A stretch of DNA of 64,000 bases from the NCBI RefSeq assembly GCF_000715075.1, contig NC_134082.1, positions 106,680,399-106,744,398 on the forward strand, written 5' to 3'. The notes below the pieces were generated by a model. The model did no database searches, was not told where the DNA came from, and saw only the letters and a list, made by a program, of their open reading frames with translations. Positions 47,727-60,280 of this stretch are shown piece after piece; position 1 is the stretch's first letter, and every line of letters begins with the position of its first letter. Made by a program: the position numbers and the translations under genes. Origin of the DNA: Nicotiana tabacum. Lineage: Eukaryota; Streptophyta; Magnoliopsida; Solanales; Solanaceae.

Positions 47727-50213
47727 CTAATCAGAAACATTGTAATTCAGAATAAGTAGAGTAGTTTTCAATTGATATGACCTCTCCGTCACAATTTTTA
47801 CATCTCATCTTATCCGCAAAGATCATTAGGATAAAAGTTGAAATTAATGTCTATTTTGAATATAAATTTAATTTATTAATAAACTTATTTTTTATTTATA
47901 AAAAATTGATTCGTAATTGTTGGTCAATCCTTAGAAGAGGTTTGTTTGTGAGCTCTTCATAATGACTTAGATAGGTCAGTCCATTCCAACAATTCGAAAG
48001 AAAGTAAAGATAACAACGTCCTTTTATTTTAGTGACATATCTAATCAAAATGAATAGAATTTGAAGACTGTATGACCATACACGTAAGTGCAATAGGCGT
48101 GAAGGTAAATGAAGCAAAGAGAATTTAAGCAAGTAATACGTAGTTTCTAGTAGAGTAGCAGGTGTACATTGGCGGAAATGAATGAGACAAGAAGAAGTAA
48201 TTACTGGTGTAATAGTATAATTGTATTAGGAAGGAATCAAGGAACTGGCTCTTTTTTATCTCTGTGAAACAAGAAAACAATTTCTTTTAATTTAAATCAA
48301 GAAGAAGCCTGAGCTCGTATATGCAAAAAGAAGAACAAAGTTAAGTAATTGAAATTAATAATGCTAATTAGCTAATTGATATTCAGTTTACCATGTTGTG
48401 ATTTAATTAGTGTAGTAATTGACTGGTAAGTTTTGTAATCTGGCTAAGTAGTGCAAAAGTTAAATACAACTTTTATTCGCACACAATTAGAAGCGTTAAA
48501 CTCTGAATGCGTTAAACTCTCCAGACCAAAATGTTACGCGGCAACTATCAGAAAAACTTTCATGACATAATTAAACAACTGACTGTTCTTGTTGCATTAA
48601 GCTAATCCAAATACACTCTTAATTTGATTTAATACTAATCGCCTTGGATCAAACTTGTAAAACCTATCCTAAAAAATTACTTATCATTAAAAGTATCTCT
48701 ATAATATACATGTCGCTTTTCTTTTAATATCAACTACTTTTAATGTGCAGCATCGTTTGCATGTTTAGCCCTGTTCGGATATACTATATAAATTGAGGTT
48801 CACGTGAACCCATGTTTTTCCCAACAAATTAGTGTTTCCACAAACATAATTCATAGAAACGGTCTAATATCTATAAAGCTTAATGGTGCATTGGTTGGAT
48901 GGTTGTTTTATTTCCCGAAGGACAAGGGATCAAATCCTCTTGGACTTTTTCGTCCTATAGTTTTCTTTCTGATTTTTTCCTTTCTTTCATTTGCTTTCCA
49001 ACTCGCACGCTACTCACTACTGCTTATTTTTTTCTCTTTTAGCTTTTTTCTAATGTCTATTATCCTCCCTAATCCCAATTTATCAATTGCTATCTCTCAA
49101 ATAATTTTTTCTTTATCCTTTTTGCTTCTTAGTTCTTAATTGCTTTTATCTCAAAGAATTTTGAATTGTTGACATAGTTTCTTAAGGAATATTTTAGTTG
49201 TGGTTTGCAAATTATTGACTGAATATTAAATTACACAATGACTTGGTTAAATATTTTTGTTTCATAAATTATTGAACTTTCATCTATAATTTTTTAGTAT
49301 AACATATAGATTATTTTTAAAGAATTAATCATTTAAAATTTGTGATATTTTTTGTGCTACTTTTTACACTAAAATTTGCACAAATTTCAGATTTTACGGT
49401 ATTAAATTGTCATTAGCATTTTATTTTTCCATTCGTTTTGAATATAATTTTGATGGTAAGAACTGAATGGTTTAAGAAGCGTATAAGTTATCTCTTTGAA
49501 TAATATTTAAAATTGATAATAAGTCATAAAACACTAAATGTTCTCACAGCAATTGATATTATTGACCAAAACAAATTGACACTGTTTACAAGCACCAAAT
49601 TTACGATAAAATAGGTGGTATACCCATAGTCTCAAAATCCTGGATCCGCCTAACTAGTTCATGTTATAAAATATACACAAACATTGGACTTTCCTTAAAT
49701 TTCAGGGCGACAAATTAAAGAGTTTGGTACAGGCGCAATAGCTTAGGAAAAAAACAACCAAAGGAATGGTTGCAATTCAAACCATTCATCTCAAAACTGT
49801 TGCTTTTCGAGTTGAAATTCAAGCAGAAGCTATGCAAAATGATAAAACCCACATAATTCTATCGTACGATGATTTGCAAGATACGTGCTTTAATCAACTT
49901 TGAATTTCTATTGAGAACAAAATTTAAGATCTGTCATACAATGTGTCTGATGACTTGTTCTAGTCCTGAGCTTTTGAGCTGACATAAATATTCCAAATTG
50001 AGGATAAACGTAGATTATATATAATTCCTAGTCGATCATTGAGGAGTTTCTGGTCAAGGTTAAAGAAAGAAGAAAAAAGAGGCGAAAGTTTCACCATCAC
50101 TCAGACGTCAACCAATATTTTAAAACTTGCACGACTGGAAATTAGGCTAAATTATCAGCTTGATTCTGCTCATATATTGAATTATCGATACATTAGTAGG
50201 CAAAGTACCCTCG
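47727..50213. other. intergenic AT-rich region
   Basis: No gene is supported. ORFs are short and low in complexity. A tRNA-like promoter pair at 48884-48938 is noted separately. I see nothing else I can name. Confidence 0.55.
48884..48938 (+). mobile_element. possible SINE head (A and B box)
   Basis: TGGTGCATTGGTTGGATGG resembles a pol III A box region and GGGATCAAATCCT (48926-48938) a B box, at tRNA-like spacing. Downstream is T-rich. No target duplication was identified. Confidence 0.3.
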
Positions 50214-50220
50214 TATCAGT

Positions 50221-50405
50221 AGTGGCGGACCCAGGATTTTGTGACAAGCGGGTTCAATTTTAGAAGTATATAACTTTAGTCGTAAAATAACAGTTGTCAA
50301 GTGGGTTCAAATAAATATTTATACAAAATTTACACAGCTTTAATCCTAATTTATACATATATACAATGTTATTTTTTTGTGACACCACTTGGGTCCGCCA
50401 CTGCC
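50221..50405. mobile_element. MITE of the AGTGGCGGACCCA type
   Basis: Inverted termini AGTGGCGGACCCA and TGGGTCCGCCACT bracket 185 bp. The 7-bp direct repeat TATCAGT is present on both sides (50214-50220 and 50406-50412). No coding capacity. Confidence 0.8.
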
Positions 50406-50635
50406 TATCAGTCATAGGAGTAGGTAAACGTTGTGCCGGATTAGAGAATCGACTCATGGACCTTTTCAAATGACAATTGCTACGTGAGACGGCACACAAG
50501 ATTTTAGAGGAATTTTCAGAAACTACTATTGTTTAGTGGCTATTAACTTCTTATAGCTACCATATACATAATTACTTTCTATATATAACTACTATTCAGT
50601 TGTTACGGTAGTGTATTCGCTGTATTCGCGTTGCT

Positions 50636-51060
50636 GTATTCATGAATACAGCAGCAAAAAGCGCAAAAATATTAAGGCAGTCCAGTTGTACGCACATGTA
50701 TTCACATATATTCGCGCTATGTATTCATGAATACAACAGCAAAAAGCGCCTAAATCAGAGCAATCCAGCTGTATGTGCATGTATTCGCGCTGTTGTATTC
50801 ATGAATACAGCAGTAAAAAGCGCCTAAAATCAGGGCAATCCAGCTATATGCGCATGTATTCGCGATGTTGTATTCATGAATACAACAGTAAAAAGCACTT
50901 AAAATCAAGGCAGTCCAGTTGTACGCGCATGTATTCATATGTATTCGCGTCATGTATTCATGAGTACAACAACAAAAAGTGCCTACAATCAGGGCAGTCC
51001 AGCTGTATGCGCATGTATTACATGTATTGGCGCCATATATTTATGAATACAGTAACGACA
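50636..51060. repeat. five-unit tandem repeat built on a palindrome
   Basis: Five units of about 74-85 bases start with TGTATTCATGAATACA (a near-perfect palindrome) followed by GCAGCAAAAAGCGCC, a CAGTCCAGCTGTA-like stretch and GCGCATGTATTCGCG. The surrounding 50520-51250 has the look of one solanaceous transposon, but its ends are unclear. Confidence 0.8.
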
Positions 51061-51269
51061 ATCACATTAAAAATAGGTATGTCCAACTATTTAAGAATGA
51101 GGAAAAACATAAATAGCGTATTTCATGCCTCAATAGTAGTATATACTATAAATACTTATTTTGCTATAAAATATAAAAGGTAGATATAGAAAATAATATT
51201 TTAAAATGATTTAGATTTATAATAAATAGGTGTATGCCTTTGCTATCGGGGGTAAAATTTATGGAATTA

Positions 51270-51514
51270 GTCTATCTTTCTTTTTCTCTCTCATTTTGTA
51301 CTTTCAATATAATATTTCTGTTATAAATAGAATTGTATTTAAGGTGAATGTCTAGATTTTAGAGAGATTTTAGGGTTCGTTACTTGGTGGCTAAGTCACT
51401 TTTTTCCTATAAATAGAGGGGTTCTATTCCATTGTAATTCATCCCAAATCAATAAGAATTCTCTCTCCCTACTTTTCTTTGCAATACTCTTCTTCTTCTT
51501 ATAGTTTTATAACA
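51270..51514 (+). repeat. 3' part of a copia LTR (element D)
   Basis: TATAAATAG box at 51408-51416, then a TCT/CTT-rich leader and the end TTATAACA at 51514. CGTTATCAGCACGAG follows, a post-LTR sequence seen in many plant copia elements. The LTR start was not located. Confidence 0.65.
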
Positions 51515-52371
51515 CGTTATCAGCACGAGACTCCAACCAAGTGAGTAGAGGATTTGGGATACAGGCATGGTGCTCAACTTATACATAATATTGAGCATAA
51601 TGATTGTCAATTGTTCCATGAACTTCCCTCAAGAATAAATTTTGGATTTAACGTAAGTATTTTACCTTATTTTTCTCTTTTAAATTCTTGAAATTCTATA
51701 ATTTGATTTTAATATAAGCAAGGACAATAAATGTTGATTATAACTCTAATAGAGTTTGTAAGAAATTATAACCACCCGAAGTGGTAAAATTTATGTCTTG
51801 CCATGATCAAATTCATGTATGATTGTGAGCACAAAAAGTAAAAATCCGTCCCATTGAATTTGCTCCATTATCATTCCCTTAAGAGAATATGGTAGCAATA
51901 TGTGATAAGACTGAAAGAAGATAAAATTATTACCGTGAAGGTATCAATAGATGTGGATGTGGCAGTAGACGAAATTATAATCGTCATTATTGTGGTAATG
52001 AGAACAATATAGATTCTCAAAATAATCCTTCACTCTGTGAAATTAATGTTTGTCATCGATTTGACATGAGATTTCGTACATATAGATGATTATGGTCCAT
52101 TCATGATATGAATGTGATAACATGTGATTTATGAATATATATTCATTCTTGAAAGAATATGAACATGCTAGTGGTAGTGAATATACCACACTCACTTCTA
52201 GAAGGAGGTTTGAGATAAAAGAAGAAATAATTTCATTAGTATGGCATGAATGATCATTGATCACGTACCTATTGTGATTATGCCAAAATATTATGGCAAT
52301 ATAATTATTACAGGACAAAAGTAATGGAAGCAACATGTCTTGTCTATAATGATTTTGACCATGACCATAAT
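51515..52371 (+). pseudogene. copia element D: decayed gag
   Basis: Only fragments remain. An Arg/Asn/Tyr-rich basic stretch near 51910-52010 (frame with NYYREGINRCGCG) is typical of the C-terminal gag of one copia group. FDHDHN-like codons stand at 52350-52371. Many stops and frame changes. A solo LTR interrupts it at 52372. Confidence 0.55.
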
Positions 52372-53936
52372 TGTCACGACCCAAAAATCCCTCCAAAGGA
52401 GTCGTGATGGCACCTAGTCTCTAAACTAGGTAAGTCTAACATTAATTGAGATAACATTTATATTTGCTAAATTTAATATAATTAACTCTTATCAATTTAC
52501 AATTTTCAAAATCGGTGGTACAAGTCACAAGCCTTTCTAAGAGTAGTTATACAAAATAAACACATCAGTGCGCCGAAACAAAAGGAACAAATAGAAATGA
52601 GTACAAATAAAGGTGACTCTGAGGCCTGCGAATGCTGTAGTAGGTTTACCTTGAGTCTCCACCGCTCCAACCCGCACAGCTACCGCCTAGTCTCTAATTC
52701 TGATACCATTTGGTCATTCAAATCATTATTTTACATTTTTGAAAGATTTCACAATTTTCCCCAAATTTTCCTTTAGATTCTCATGAATTTGATGTTAAAT
52801 CTACGATATAATCACAAAATATAGTTGACAATTGATTAGAGACACTTACCCAATGATTTGGAGAAGTTTGGGTCTTTGAAAAATCACCTATGGAGGTTGA
52901 GGGGTTTGAGAAAATTAAAAAATAGGTGAAAATTCCGTCAAAAACCTCACTTAACAGGCCTCAGATTTTGCAAACAAAGCAAGGCTGACAGAAGTCGCAT
53001 TTGCGACCAAAAGTTCGCATTTTCGAACTGGGCATCACAAATGCGATGAAAAAGTTCGCATTTGCGAACACACCAGAAACCAGCAATTTTTTCGACACGA
53101 AAATGAGCATAACTTTCTCATACGATGTCCAAATTCGATGATTCTTTTTCTTATGGCTCCATAATTTCGATACGGAACTAATGTTTCAAACAAAACTGAA
53201 TTTTGATCTCATTTTCTCAATATGGTATCATTTTTGCCTGAAGAAACGACGATGAAGCATCCAAAAACAAGCGCAACATAGCCTAAACCTATCTGAAACT
53301 CACCCAAGCCCTCGGGGCTCCAAACCAAACATGCACACAAGTCTAAAAACATCATAAAGACTTACTCGTGCAATCAAATCATCAAAATAACATCAAAAAC
53401 TATGAATTTAACCTCAAAACTCATGATTTTCTAACTTTTCAACCGGACGTCCAAATCACGTCAAATCAATTCCGATTCTCACCAAATTTCACAGATAGGA
53501 CTTAAATATCATAAAAAACTTGTACCAAGCTCCGGAACCAAAATACGGACCCGATACCAATGAGTTCAAACATTAATTTATTTATTTATTTCCTTTAAAA
53601 ACCAGCACAACAATTTTCTTCAAAAATTGTTTTCTAAGGCTAAGAACCACGGAATTCAATTTCGGGCATACGTCTAAGTCTCATATTTTATCGCGGACTT
53701 CCCGGGATCGTCGAAACACATATCCAAGTTCATTTGCCAAAAATGTCGACCAAAGTCAACAAAAAACCAAATTTTAACACTAGAAATTACTATATTTTTT
53801 ATATTTTCACATAAAAGCTTTCCGGTTTCACGCACGAACTGCGCACGCAAGTTGATACACATAATATGAAGCTGCTCGTGACCTCAAACCGCTAAACCGG
53901 ACACAATTGGTCAAAATGATCAGTTGGGTCGTTACA
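52372..53936 (-). mobile_element. solo LTR, 1.6 kb, in copia D
   Basis: The minus strand runs TGTAACGACCCAACTG to GGGTCGTGACA, the same terminal words as the Tekay-like LTRs here. A perfect 5-bp duplication ATAAT is on both sides (52367-52371, 53937-53941). A GC-rich tract with TTCGCATTTGCGA words lies at 52985-53070. There is no internal domain. Confidence 0.88.
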
Positions 53937-55069
53937 ATAATGGTATAACTTTCTCTTTGAAAGAGATATTCACGATATGGATGTTGATGAATATGTGGTA
54001 GTACAAAATTAATTGAGAGCTCTGGAAGAGCCAATTATTACTATTTTGGAGAAATAAAATTGATTATCAACAAGGTATTGTGTCGTAGTAAGTCTTAAAG
54101 AAACTTATTGAGTTTCTAAAGTATTCACGAAAGCGGTTGGTTATATTGAGACTATAAATAAATGAAAGATTTAATATCTTCTATTACTACAACTTGTAGC
54201 GGGGTAATATGCATGTAAAAAGTTACATGTTTTATTCTCCATTTTGTACTACACAAACAAAAGATGCCATGATAAAGTAGAAGTTTATTGCTAATTGCAC
54301 ACGTCATGGTGTATACCCGAAGTTTATCAATATTAATAATTTATTCAATTGGCATAATTGGTTTAGCCATGTTAATCTAAGTATGATGTGCCAAAATAAA
54401 AGAGAATTCATTTAGGTAAGTATTAAAGAACTAGAAAGTTCTTTACAAATTCTCTTATATTGCTTGTTCTCATTAATTAATAGACTAACTAAAATTGGGA
54501 TTGAACTCCATGAATGCTGAAAATATCAAAGGTGAATATGTGCCCATTCACCTGCCATGTATACCACATAAGATGAATCTATAAGATGGTTACATGTGCG
54601 ATTATTATTAACCCGCAACTGGTGTTTGCAAGGTAACTTACTCAATAATTTAATTTCGAGCGTAATTTCCATATTTTCTATTCAAGACATTTCATCTTGA
54701 TAAATTGGTTTACATCAAAGTTGGTTTAGCAAATGATTTATTGAATGCTTTCACTTAATAGTTAAACTATTATTTATGAGAACAAAGTTATCTACATCAG
54801 TTTGATATACGTTATACGAAAGTATATTACATTCTCCCCTCACATGTGGTTCACGGTCAGGAACCAAATAGTTCTGTTTTATTATTATTAATATGCAGTG
54901 CATATTTTGATTAACACCAAAACACACAAAGGTGGGTCTTTAAAGTTGATGAAGTAAGTTTGTTTTTCTAACATGAGGGGGAGACATGATAAACAGTTGA
55001 GAAAACATTACGAGAAATGAATTATCATTTCTACATCTACATTCTCAAATAAGATAATATGAACTTGAA
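53937..55069 (+). pseudogene. copia element D: gag end and integrase remnant
   Basis: Coding resumes in line with the upstream fragment after the solo LTR. Around 54500-54620 the codons resemble a copia integrase core (KIGIE, then a RWLHV stretch). At 54740-54800 FMRTKL matches another conserved integrase region, and a GGDMIN-like segment stands near 54980. Stops are frequent. The fragment ends where the LTR of element C starts. Confidence 0.6.
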
Positions 55070-56264
55070 TATCACGCCCCGGAAGTTCCACCTTCAAGAC
55101 CATGATGGCGCCTAACATTTCACTTGCTAGGCAAGCCAACGTTAGAGAATCTTTTAAGCCGATTTTCATTCAATTTCAATAAATAAAGTAAATTAAGCCA
55201 AAATAAACTAAAACTGAGTGCGGAATAACATAAATGCCCATAATATCTACTATAATTTGGATTTGGAGTCACAACTCACGAGCTTCTAGAATTTCTACAA
55301 ACAAGGTCTAAAATAAATTGTCATGACCCCAAAACCAATCCAATCGTGATGGTACCTACCATGGAACTAGGCCAGCCGACACAAACCCAAAACCAATCAG
55401 TATTTTCCATTCTTAGGATAAAATCAAATCTATTTAACAATAAACCTTTATATAGTGTTTAAAACAAAACAACAGTGCGGAAAGAAAGCCCGACATCGGG
55501 GTGTCACTAATCATGAGCATCTATTACAACTTTCTGACAACCTCAAGACCCATATGGTCGGGGAAAATCACAAAGTACACTAGGGGAAAATAAGAAGGGA
55601 GAAAAGCAGGGTTGCGATCGCTAGGCAGCTACCTTGCTAACTCCGGTGAACCTGCCACCGAGCTTAGAAATACCTGGATCTGCACACAAGGTGCAGGGAG
55701 TAATGTGAGTATGCCAACTCAGTACGTAACAGAAGTAAATAAAGACTAAGCAGTAGGAAATGATAAATCCACATCATGATAAACTCAGTAAGCACAACAA
55801 GCTTTCAAATCAGAATGTAAGTCAATCGTCTCATTTAAAATCCAGTTTTTGGTAAAAATCATTTGAAGTTGCTTTCCAATAGTTTCAATATAGGTTCAAT
55901 ACAGTTTATAGTAAAATTGATGAAAATCATAATCGGCCCCTCAGGCAAAACATAGTTTGTATACAGCCCCTCGGGCAAATATAAATCATATACATCTCAT
56001 AACATAAAAATTTCAGTGGAAAAACGAAGCCAAATCAGTGATTAAATTCCGAACATCTCGTAAAAACTCCAGTTTCAATGAAAGTTGTTTGAAAGTATTT
56101 GTTCAACACTTTCAATAGAGGCTCAGTAATAAGAGGAGTGAAAACAGTAATTTCATAAAAACAAGCCCCTTCGGGCAAGCCTCTCAGTCACTCGAGACTG
56201 AACTCTCATTAATCAGCGCTCGCACTCAGCACTCACGCTCAATAGGTACCTTATAATAACCGTT

Positions 56265-56430
56265 GCGGCGTGCAGCCCGATCCAAAAATATATATAGTCG
56301 ATTGCGCTCACTAGGGGTGTGCAGACTCTGGAGGGGCCCCTACAGCCCAAGCGCTATATTGCTGCGGCGTGTAGCCCGATCCATATATATATATATTGTT
56401 GCGGCGTGCAGCCCGATCCATAAATATATA
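56265..56430. repeat. short tandem repeats in the nested solo LTR
   Basis: GCGGCGTGCAGCCCGATCCA recurs three times with ATATAT runs between. It is the counterpart of the ACGCCACGAGGTGGCTT words of element A. Confidence 0.7.
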
Positions 56431-57442
56431 ATCCTCACAACCAGGCCCTCGGCCTCTCTCAGTCATTAACCTCGCCATCAGACCCTTGGTCTATCTCAGT
56501 CATTAACTTCACAATCACTCGGGCTATCAGTAAAATAGGTTGCTCAGCCCAAAATATCATTTTTATGCATCAAAAGAGTAATAAATACTGAGTTATGAAA
56601 TCAATAAAAATATAACATGACTAAGTACAGATCTTAAGTCAAAACAGTGAGGAATTAATAAGGAAAAGCCCCTAAGGGTCCAAACAACTTGGCACGAGGC
56701 CCAAATATGGCATTCAGCCCAAAATACAGTAATATTTTCCAAAACACAAGCGTATCAAATAGTTTTCAGTCAAATACGCAACTTAAGAGTCGCTACGGGA
56801 CGTACCAATTCACAATCCTCAATGGTGCACGTCCCCACGCTCATCATCTAGGGTGTGTGTCACCTCAATATAGTGAAACAAAGTGAAATCCGGGGTTTCA
56901 TACCCTCAGGACAAGATTTACAATCATTACTTACCTCAACCGGACGAGAATCTACTCCGTAATGCCCTTGCCTCTCGACTCGGCCTCAAATCGTCCCGAA
57001 TCTATCAAAAATCATAATCATATCATCAATACATGCCAAAGGGACAAAGCCCACGCGAAAATAATCAAATTAAACTCAAAATCCCGAAATTGGCCAAACT
57101 CGAACCTTGGGCCCACGTCTCGGAATTTGATAAAAATTACAATACTAAAATCCTTATTCTTCCACGAGTTTATACATACCAAGATCATCAAAATCGGACC
57201 TCAAATGACCCCTCAAATCCCCAATTTAACTCTCTAAGTTCAAGTCCTAATTTCCCAAATTCTTTCTCTAATTTTCCCACAAATTTCATGATTAAACAAT
57301 GGAATAATCACCATAAGCACAATATACAAAACCCAAGTAGCTTACCTCTCTGAAAAAACTTGATTCCCTCTTAAAATCGCAGCTTGGAGCTCCAAAATCG
57401 ACCAAAAATGGTGGAAGAATGACCAAAATTCGCGAAGGAATG

Positions 57443-57451
57443 CTTATATAG
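57443..57451 (-). promoter_or_regulatory. TATA box of the nested solo LTR
   Basis: The minus strand reads CTATATAAG about 17-20 bases after the GC-rich tract. Confidence 0.6.
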
Positions 57452-57464
57452 TCTCTGCCCAGGG

Positions 57465-57695
57465 ATTCCGCACCTGCGATCCCATAAGCGCATTTGCGCT
57501 TCCGCTTATGCGAAAAATGTCCGCTTCTGCGGATTTCACTTACCTCACCAGGTCTCGCATCTACAGTTGCTTCACCGCTTCTGCGGCATCGAATATGCAG
57601 TTTACCAAGCTGCACCTACGGTCATACACGCACCTGCACCTCTCTTCCGCTCCTGCAGAGCTCGCACCTGCGGTCCCCAATCCGCAGGTGCGGAT
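57465..57695. repeat. GC-rich tract in the nested solo LTR
   Basis: Words such as CGCACCTGCGATCC, GCGCTTCCGCTTATGCG and CGCACCTGCGGTC alternate in both orientations, as in element A. Confidence 0.8.
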
Positions 57696-58824
57696 ATGAC
57701 AAAAGCAGCAACATCAGCTGCAATTTCTCAAATTCAACCTTTTCGAAACCATCCCGAGGCCCCGGGACCTCAACCAAAAATACGAACAAGTCGCATATCA
57801 CCATTCAAACTTATTCTAAACTTCGGAACACTCAAAACAACATCAAAACATCAAATCACCCTCGGATTCAAGCCTAAGGATTTAGAAACTTCCAAATTCC
57901 ACAAACGACGCCGAAACCTATCAAATCACCTCCGCATGACCTGAAATTTTGCACACATGTCACAAATGACACAATGGATCTACTCCAGTTTTTGTAATTC
58001 TATTCCGACCCTGATATCAAGATTTCCACTGCCGACCAGAAATGCCAAATTTCCAATTTTCGCTAATTCAAGCCTAAATCCACCACGGACCTCCAAACTC
58101 CACTCCGGACACGCTCCTAAGTCCAAAATTACCCGACGGAGCTAACCAAATCATAAAAATCCAAATCCGAGATCGAATACTAAAAAGTCAAGACTTGGTC
58201 AAACCTTTCAAATTTAAAGCTTCAAGTTGAGAATCATTCTTCATATCTATTCCGATTAACCTGAAAACCACAACCGATGATTTACATAAGTCATAATATA
58301 TCATACGGGGCTAGTCATGCCCGAAAACTGGCGAGCGAAGTGCAAATGCTCAAAATGACTGGTCGGGTCATTACAAAAATACAACTGTTCTCAATGAAAA
58401 GAAACAGTAAAATAGGGAAAATAGGAGGGGACTTCAAGTTTTGCGGACGTCAGCAGATCTACCTCGAGTATCCAATGAAAAATCCAAGCTTCTACGCCTC
58501 ACGAACAGCTGGGGCAAGTACCAAAGTCTGCACAAAAAGTGTAAAGTGTAGTATGAGTACAACCGATCTCATATACTCCATAAGTGTCGAACCTAACCTC
58601 GACAAAGTAGTGATGAGGTTATGACAAGACACCCACATAATAAACCTATGCAGATAACAATATACGTAAAAGATAACAACAAATAAAATCTAAACATGTA
58701 CTATTGGGAGGGGACATGCGAAAGGGGGTACAAAGTACGATAATTACAGCAGAAATGATAACCAAAACAGTCAATAAGCCTTTAACCAGTAAAACGAGTA
58801 AACACAATGAATAAAACTGTGCAG

Positions 58825-59090
58825 CATCACCCTTCATGCTTTTACTCTCAACCTCACAGTGAAACAATAATAATGGCACGACATTACCCTTCGTACATTA
58901 ACGCTCACTTTCCTCACAAATCAATAGATACGGCACGACATCACCCTTCGTGCATTAACTCTCAAATATATGTCACGGCATCACCCTTCGTGCATTAACT
59001 CTCATAATATGGCACGACATCACCCTTCGTGTACTAACACTCACATATGACACGTCATCACCCTTCGTGCATTAACACTCTCCCTTACTA
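58825..59090. repeat. six-unit tandem array in the element C LTR
   Basis: Units of about 39-58 bases centred on CACGACATCACCCTTCGTGC and ATTAACTCTCA. Each unit contains the arms GCACGA and TCGTGC. Confidence 0.8.
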
Positions 59091-59954
59091 TATAACAATG
59101 AACAAGTAATAACAGGGAGATAAAATCAACAAGAACAAGCCTTACGTCAACAATGGTTCCACGATACCAATCTCAATTTTTAGAAACAAGACTTTGTAAT
59201 CACAAAACCCATAAACGTGGTAAGAACGATCAATTTAATAAGTAACTACTCTAAGAATGGATAACATTATTAAAATAAGCAATAAATTACAAGGAACAAG
59301 TCCACCTGCATGCTTTAACTCGACAACAACTCATAAGTACTCGTCACCTCACATATACGTTGTACCCAACATCTAAACATGTAGCAAACAGACAAACAAA
59401 TCATAATTCCTCAAGTCAAGGTTAACCACGACACTTACCTCACTCCAAAGATCCACTCAAAGCTAAACCACATCTTTGCCTTTCAAACAAGCCTCCGAAC
59501 CAATTGAATCTAGCAAATTACCAACCAAACGATTCAAATTAAGCTTTAGGAACTACCCACGATTGCAAAGGATTCAATTTAGATAATTATTGAAAAAGTC
59601 AACAAAAGTCAACTCCCGGACACGCTTGGTCAAAACTCGAAATTCGGACCAAAACTCGATTACCCATTCACCCCCGGTCCCGGTTATGTAATTTATTTTG
59701 GAATCCGACCCCAATTTGAGGTCTAAATCCCAATTTTACAAAAATTCCTAATTCTACCCAAACCCCCAATTTCCACCATGAAAACACTAGATTTTAGGTT
59801 GAAATCTTGGGAAATGTAAATAAAGATTGAAAGAAAATAGATTAGAATCACTTACTAATGATTTGGGGAAGAAGAGTTCTTTGAAAAATCGCCTCTAGGG
59901 TTTTCTAGTTTTGAAAATTTGAAAAATGAACAAAAATCCTCTTTTCAGCTATTT

Positions 59955-60280
59955 GATCAGTTGCAGATGTCGCAATTGGGAAAATTGTGAACTCGCAAAT
60001 GCGAGAAAACCTTAGCAAATGCGAAGTCCACGCATTTCTGCTGTCATCGCATTTGCGATGATTTGTTCGCAAATGCGAATATTTATCTTCCGCAATTGCG
60101 ACCAAATTGATCGCAAATACGACCAAGCCTGCCCCAGTCCCACTTCACAAAAGTGAAGTATTGTTCACAAATGCGAACCTAAGGTGCCCCATCTACTCTT
60201 CGCAAATGCGAGGAGTTGCTCGCAAATGCGAACCTAACAGAGGTCACAAATGCGAAGCCTGACCTCGCAGTTGCGAGGTT
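59955..60280. repeat. repeat tract of TCGCAAATGCGA words in the element C LTR
   Basis: Many copies of CGCAAATGCGA, CGCATTTGCGA and GCAATTGCGA. Position in the LTR corresponds to the GC-rich tract of element A, but the words are more AT-rich. No clear TATA box follows. Confidence 0.75.

Larger units (their letters stand above)
55319..58375 (-). mobile_element. solo LTR, 3.1 kb, nested in the element C LTR
   Basis: The minus strand starts TGTAATGACCCGACCAG and ends GGGGTCATGACA. Length and internal order match the element A LTRs: GC-rich tract at 57465-57695, TATA box at 57443-57451, and GCCCCTCGGGC word array at 55940-56540. Flanks TAAAT and AAAAT differ at one base. No internal coding region. 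Confidence 0.82.

Noticed and set aside
50642..51183. Cys/Tyr-rich ORFs on both strands
   Set aside because: They exist only because a tandem repeat with a length near a multiple of three lacks stops. The two strands mirror each other.
57292..57615. Minus-strand ORF of 107 codons near the nested LTR promoter
   Set aside because: It spans the GC-rich repeat tract and TATA box of a solo LTR and matches no retroelement protein.
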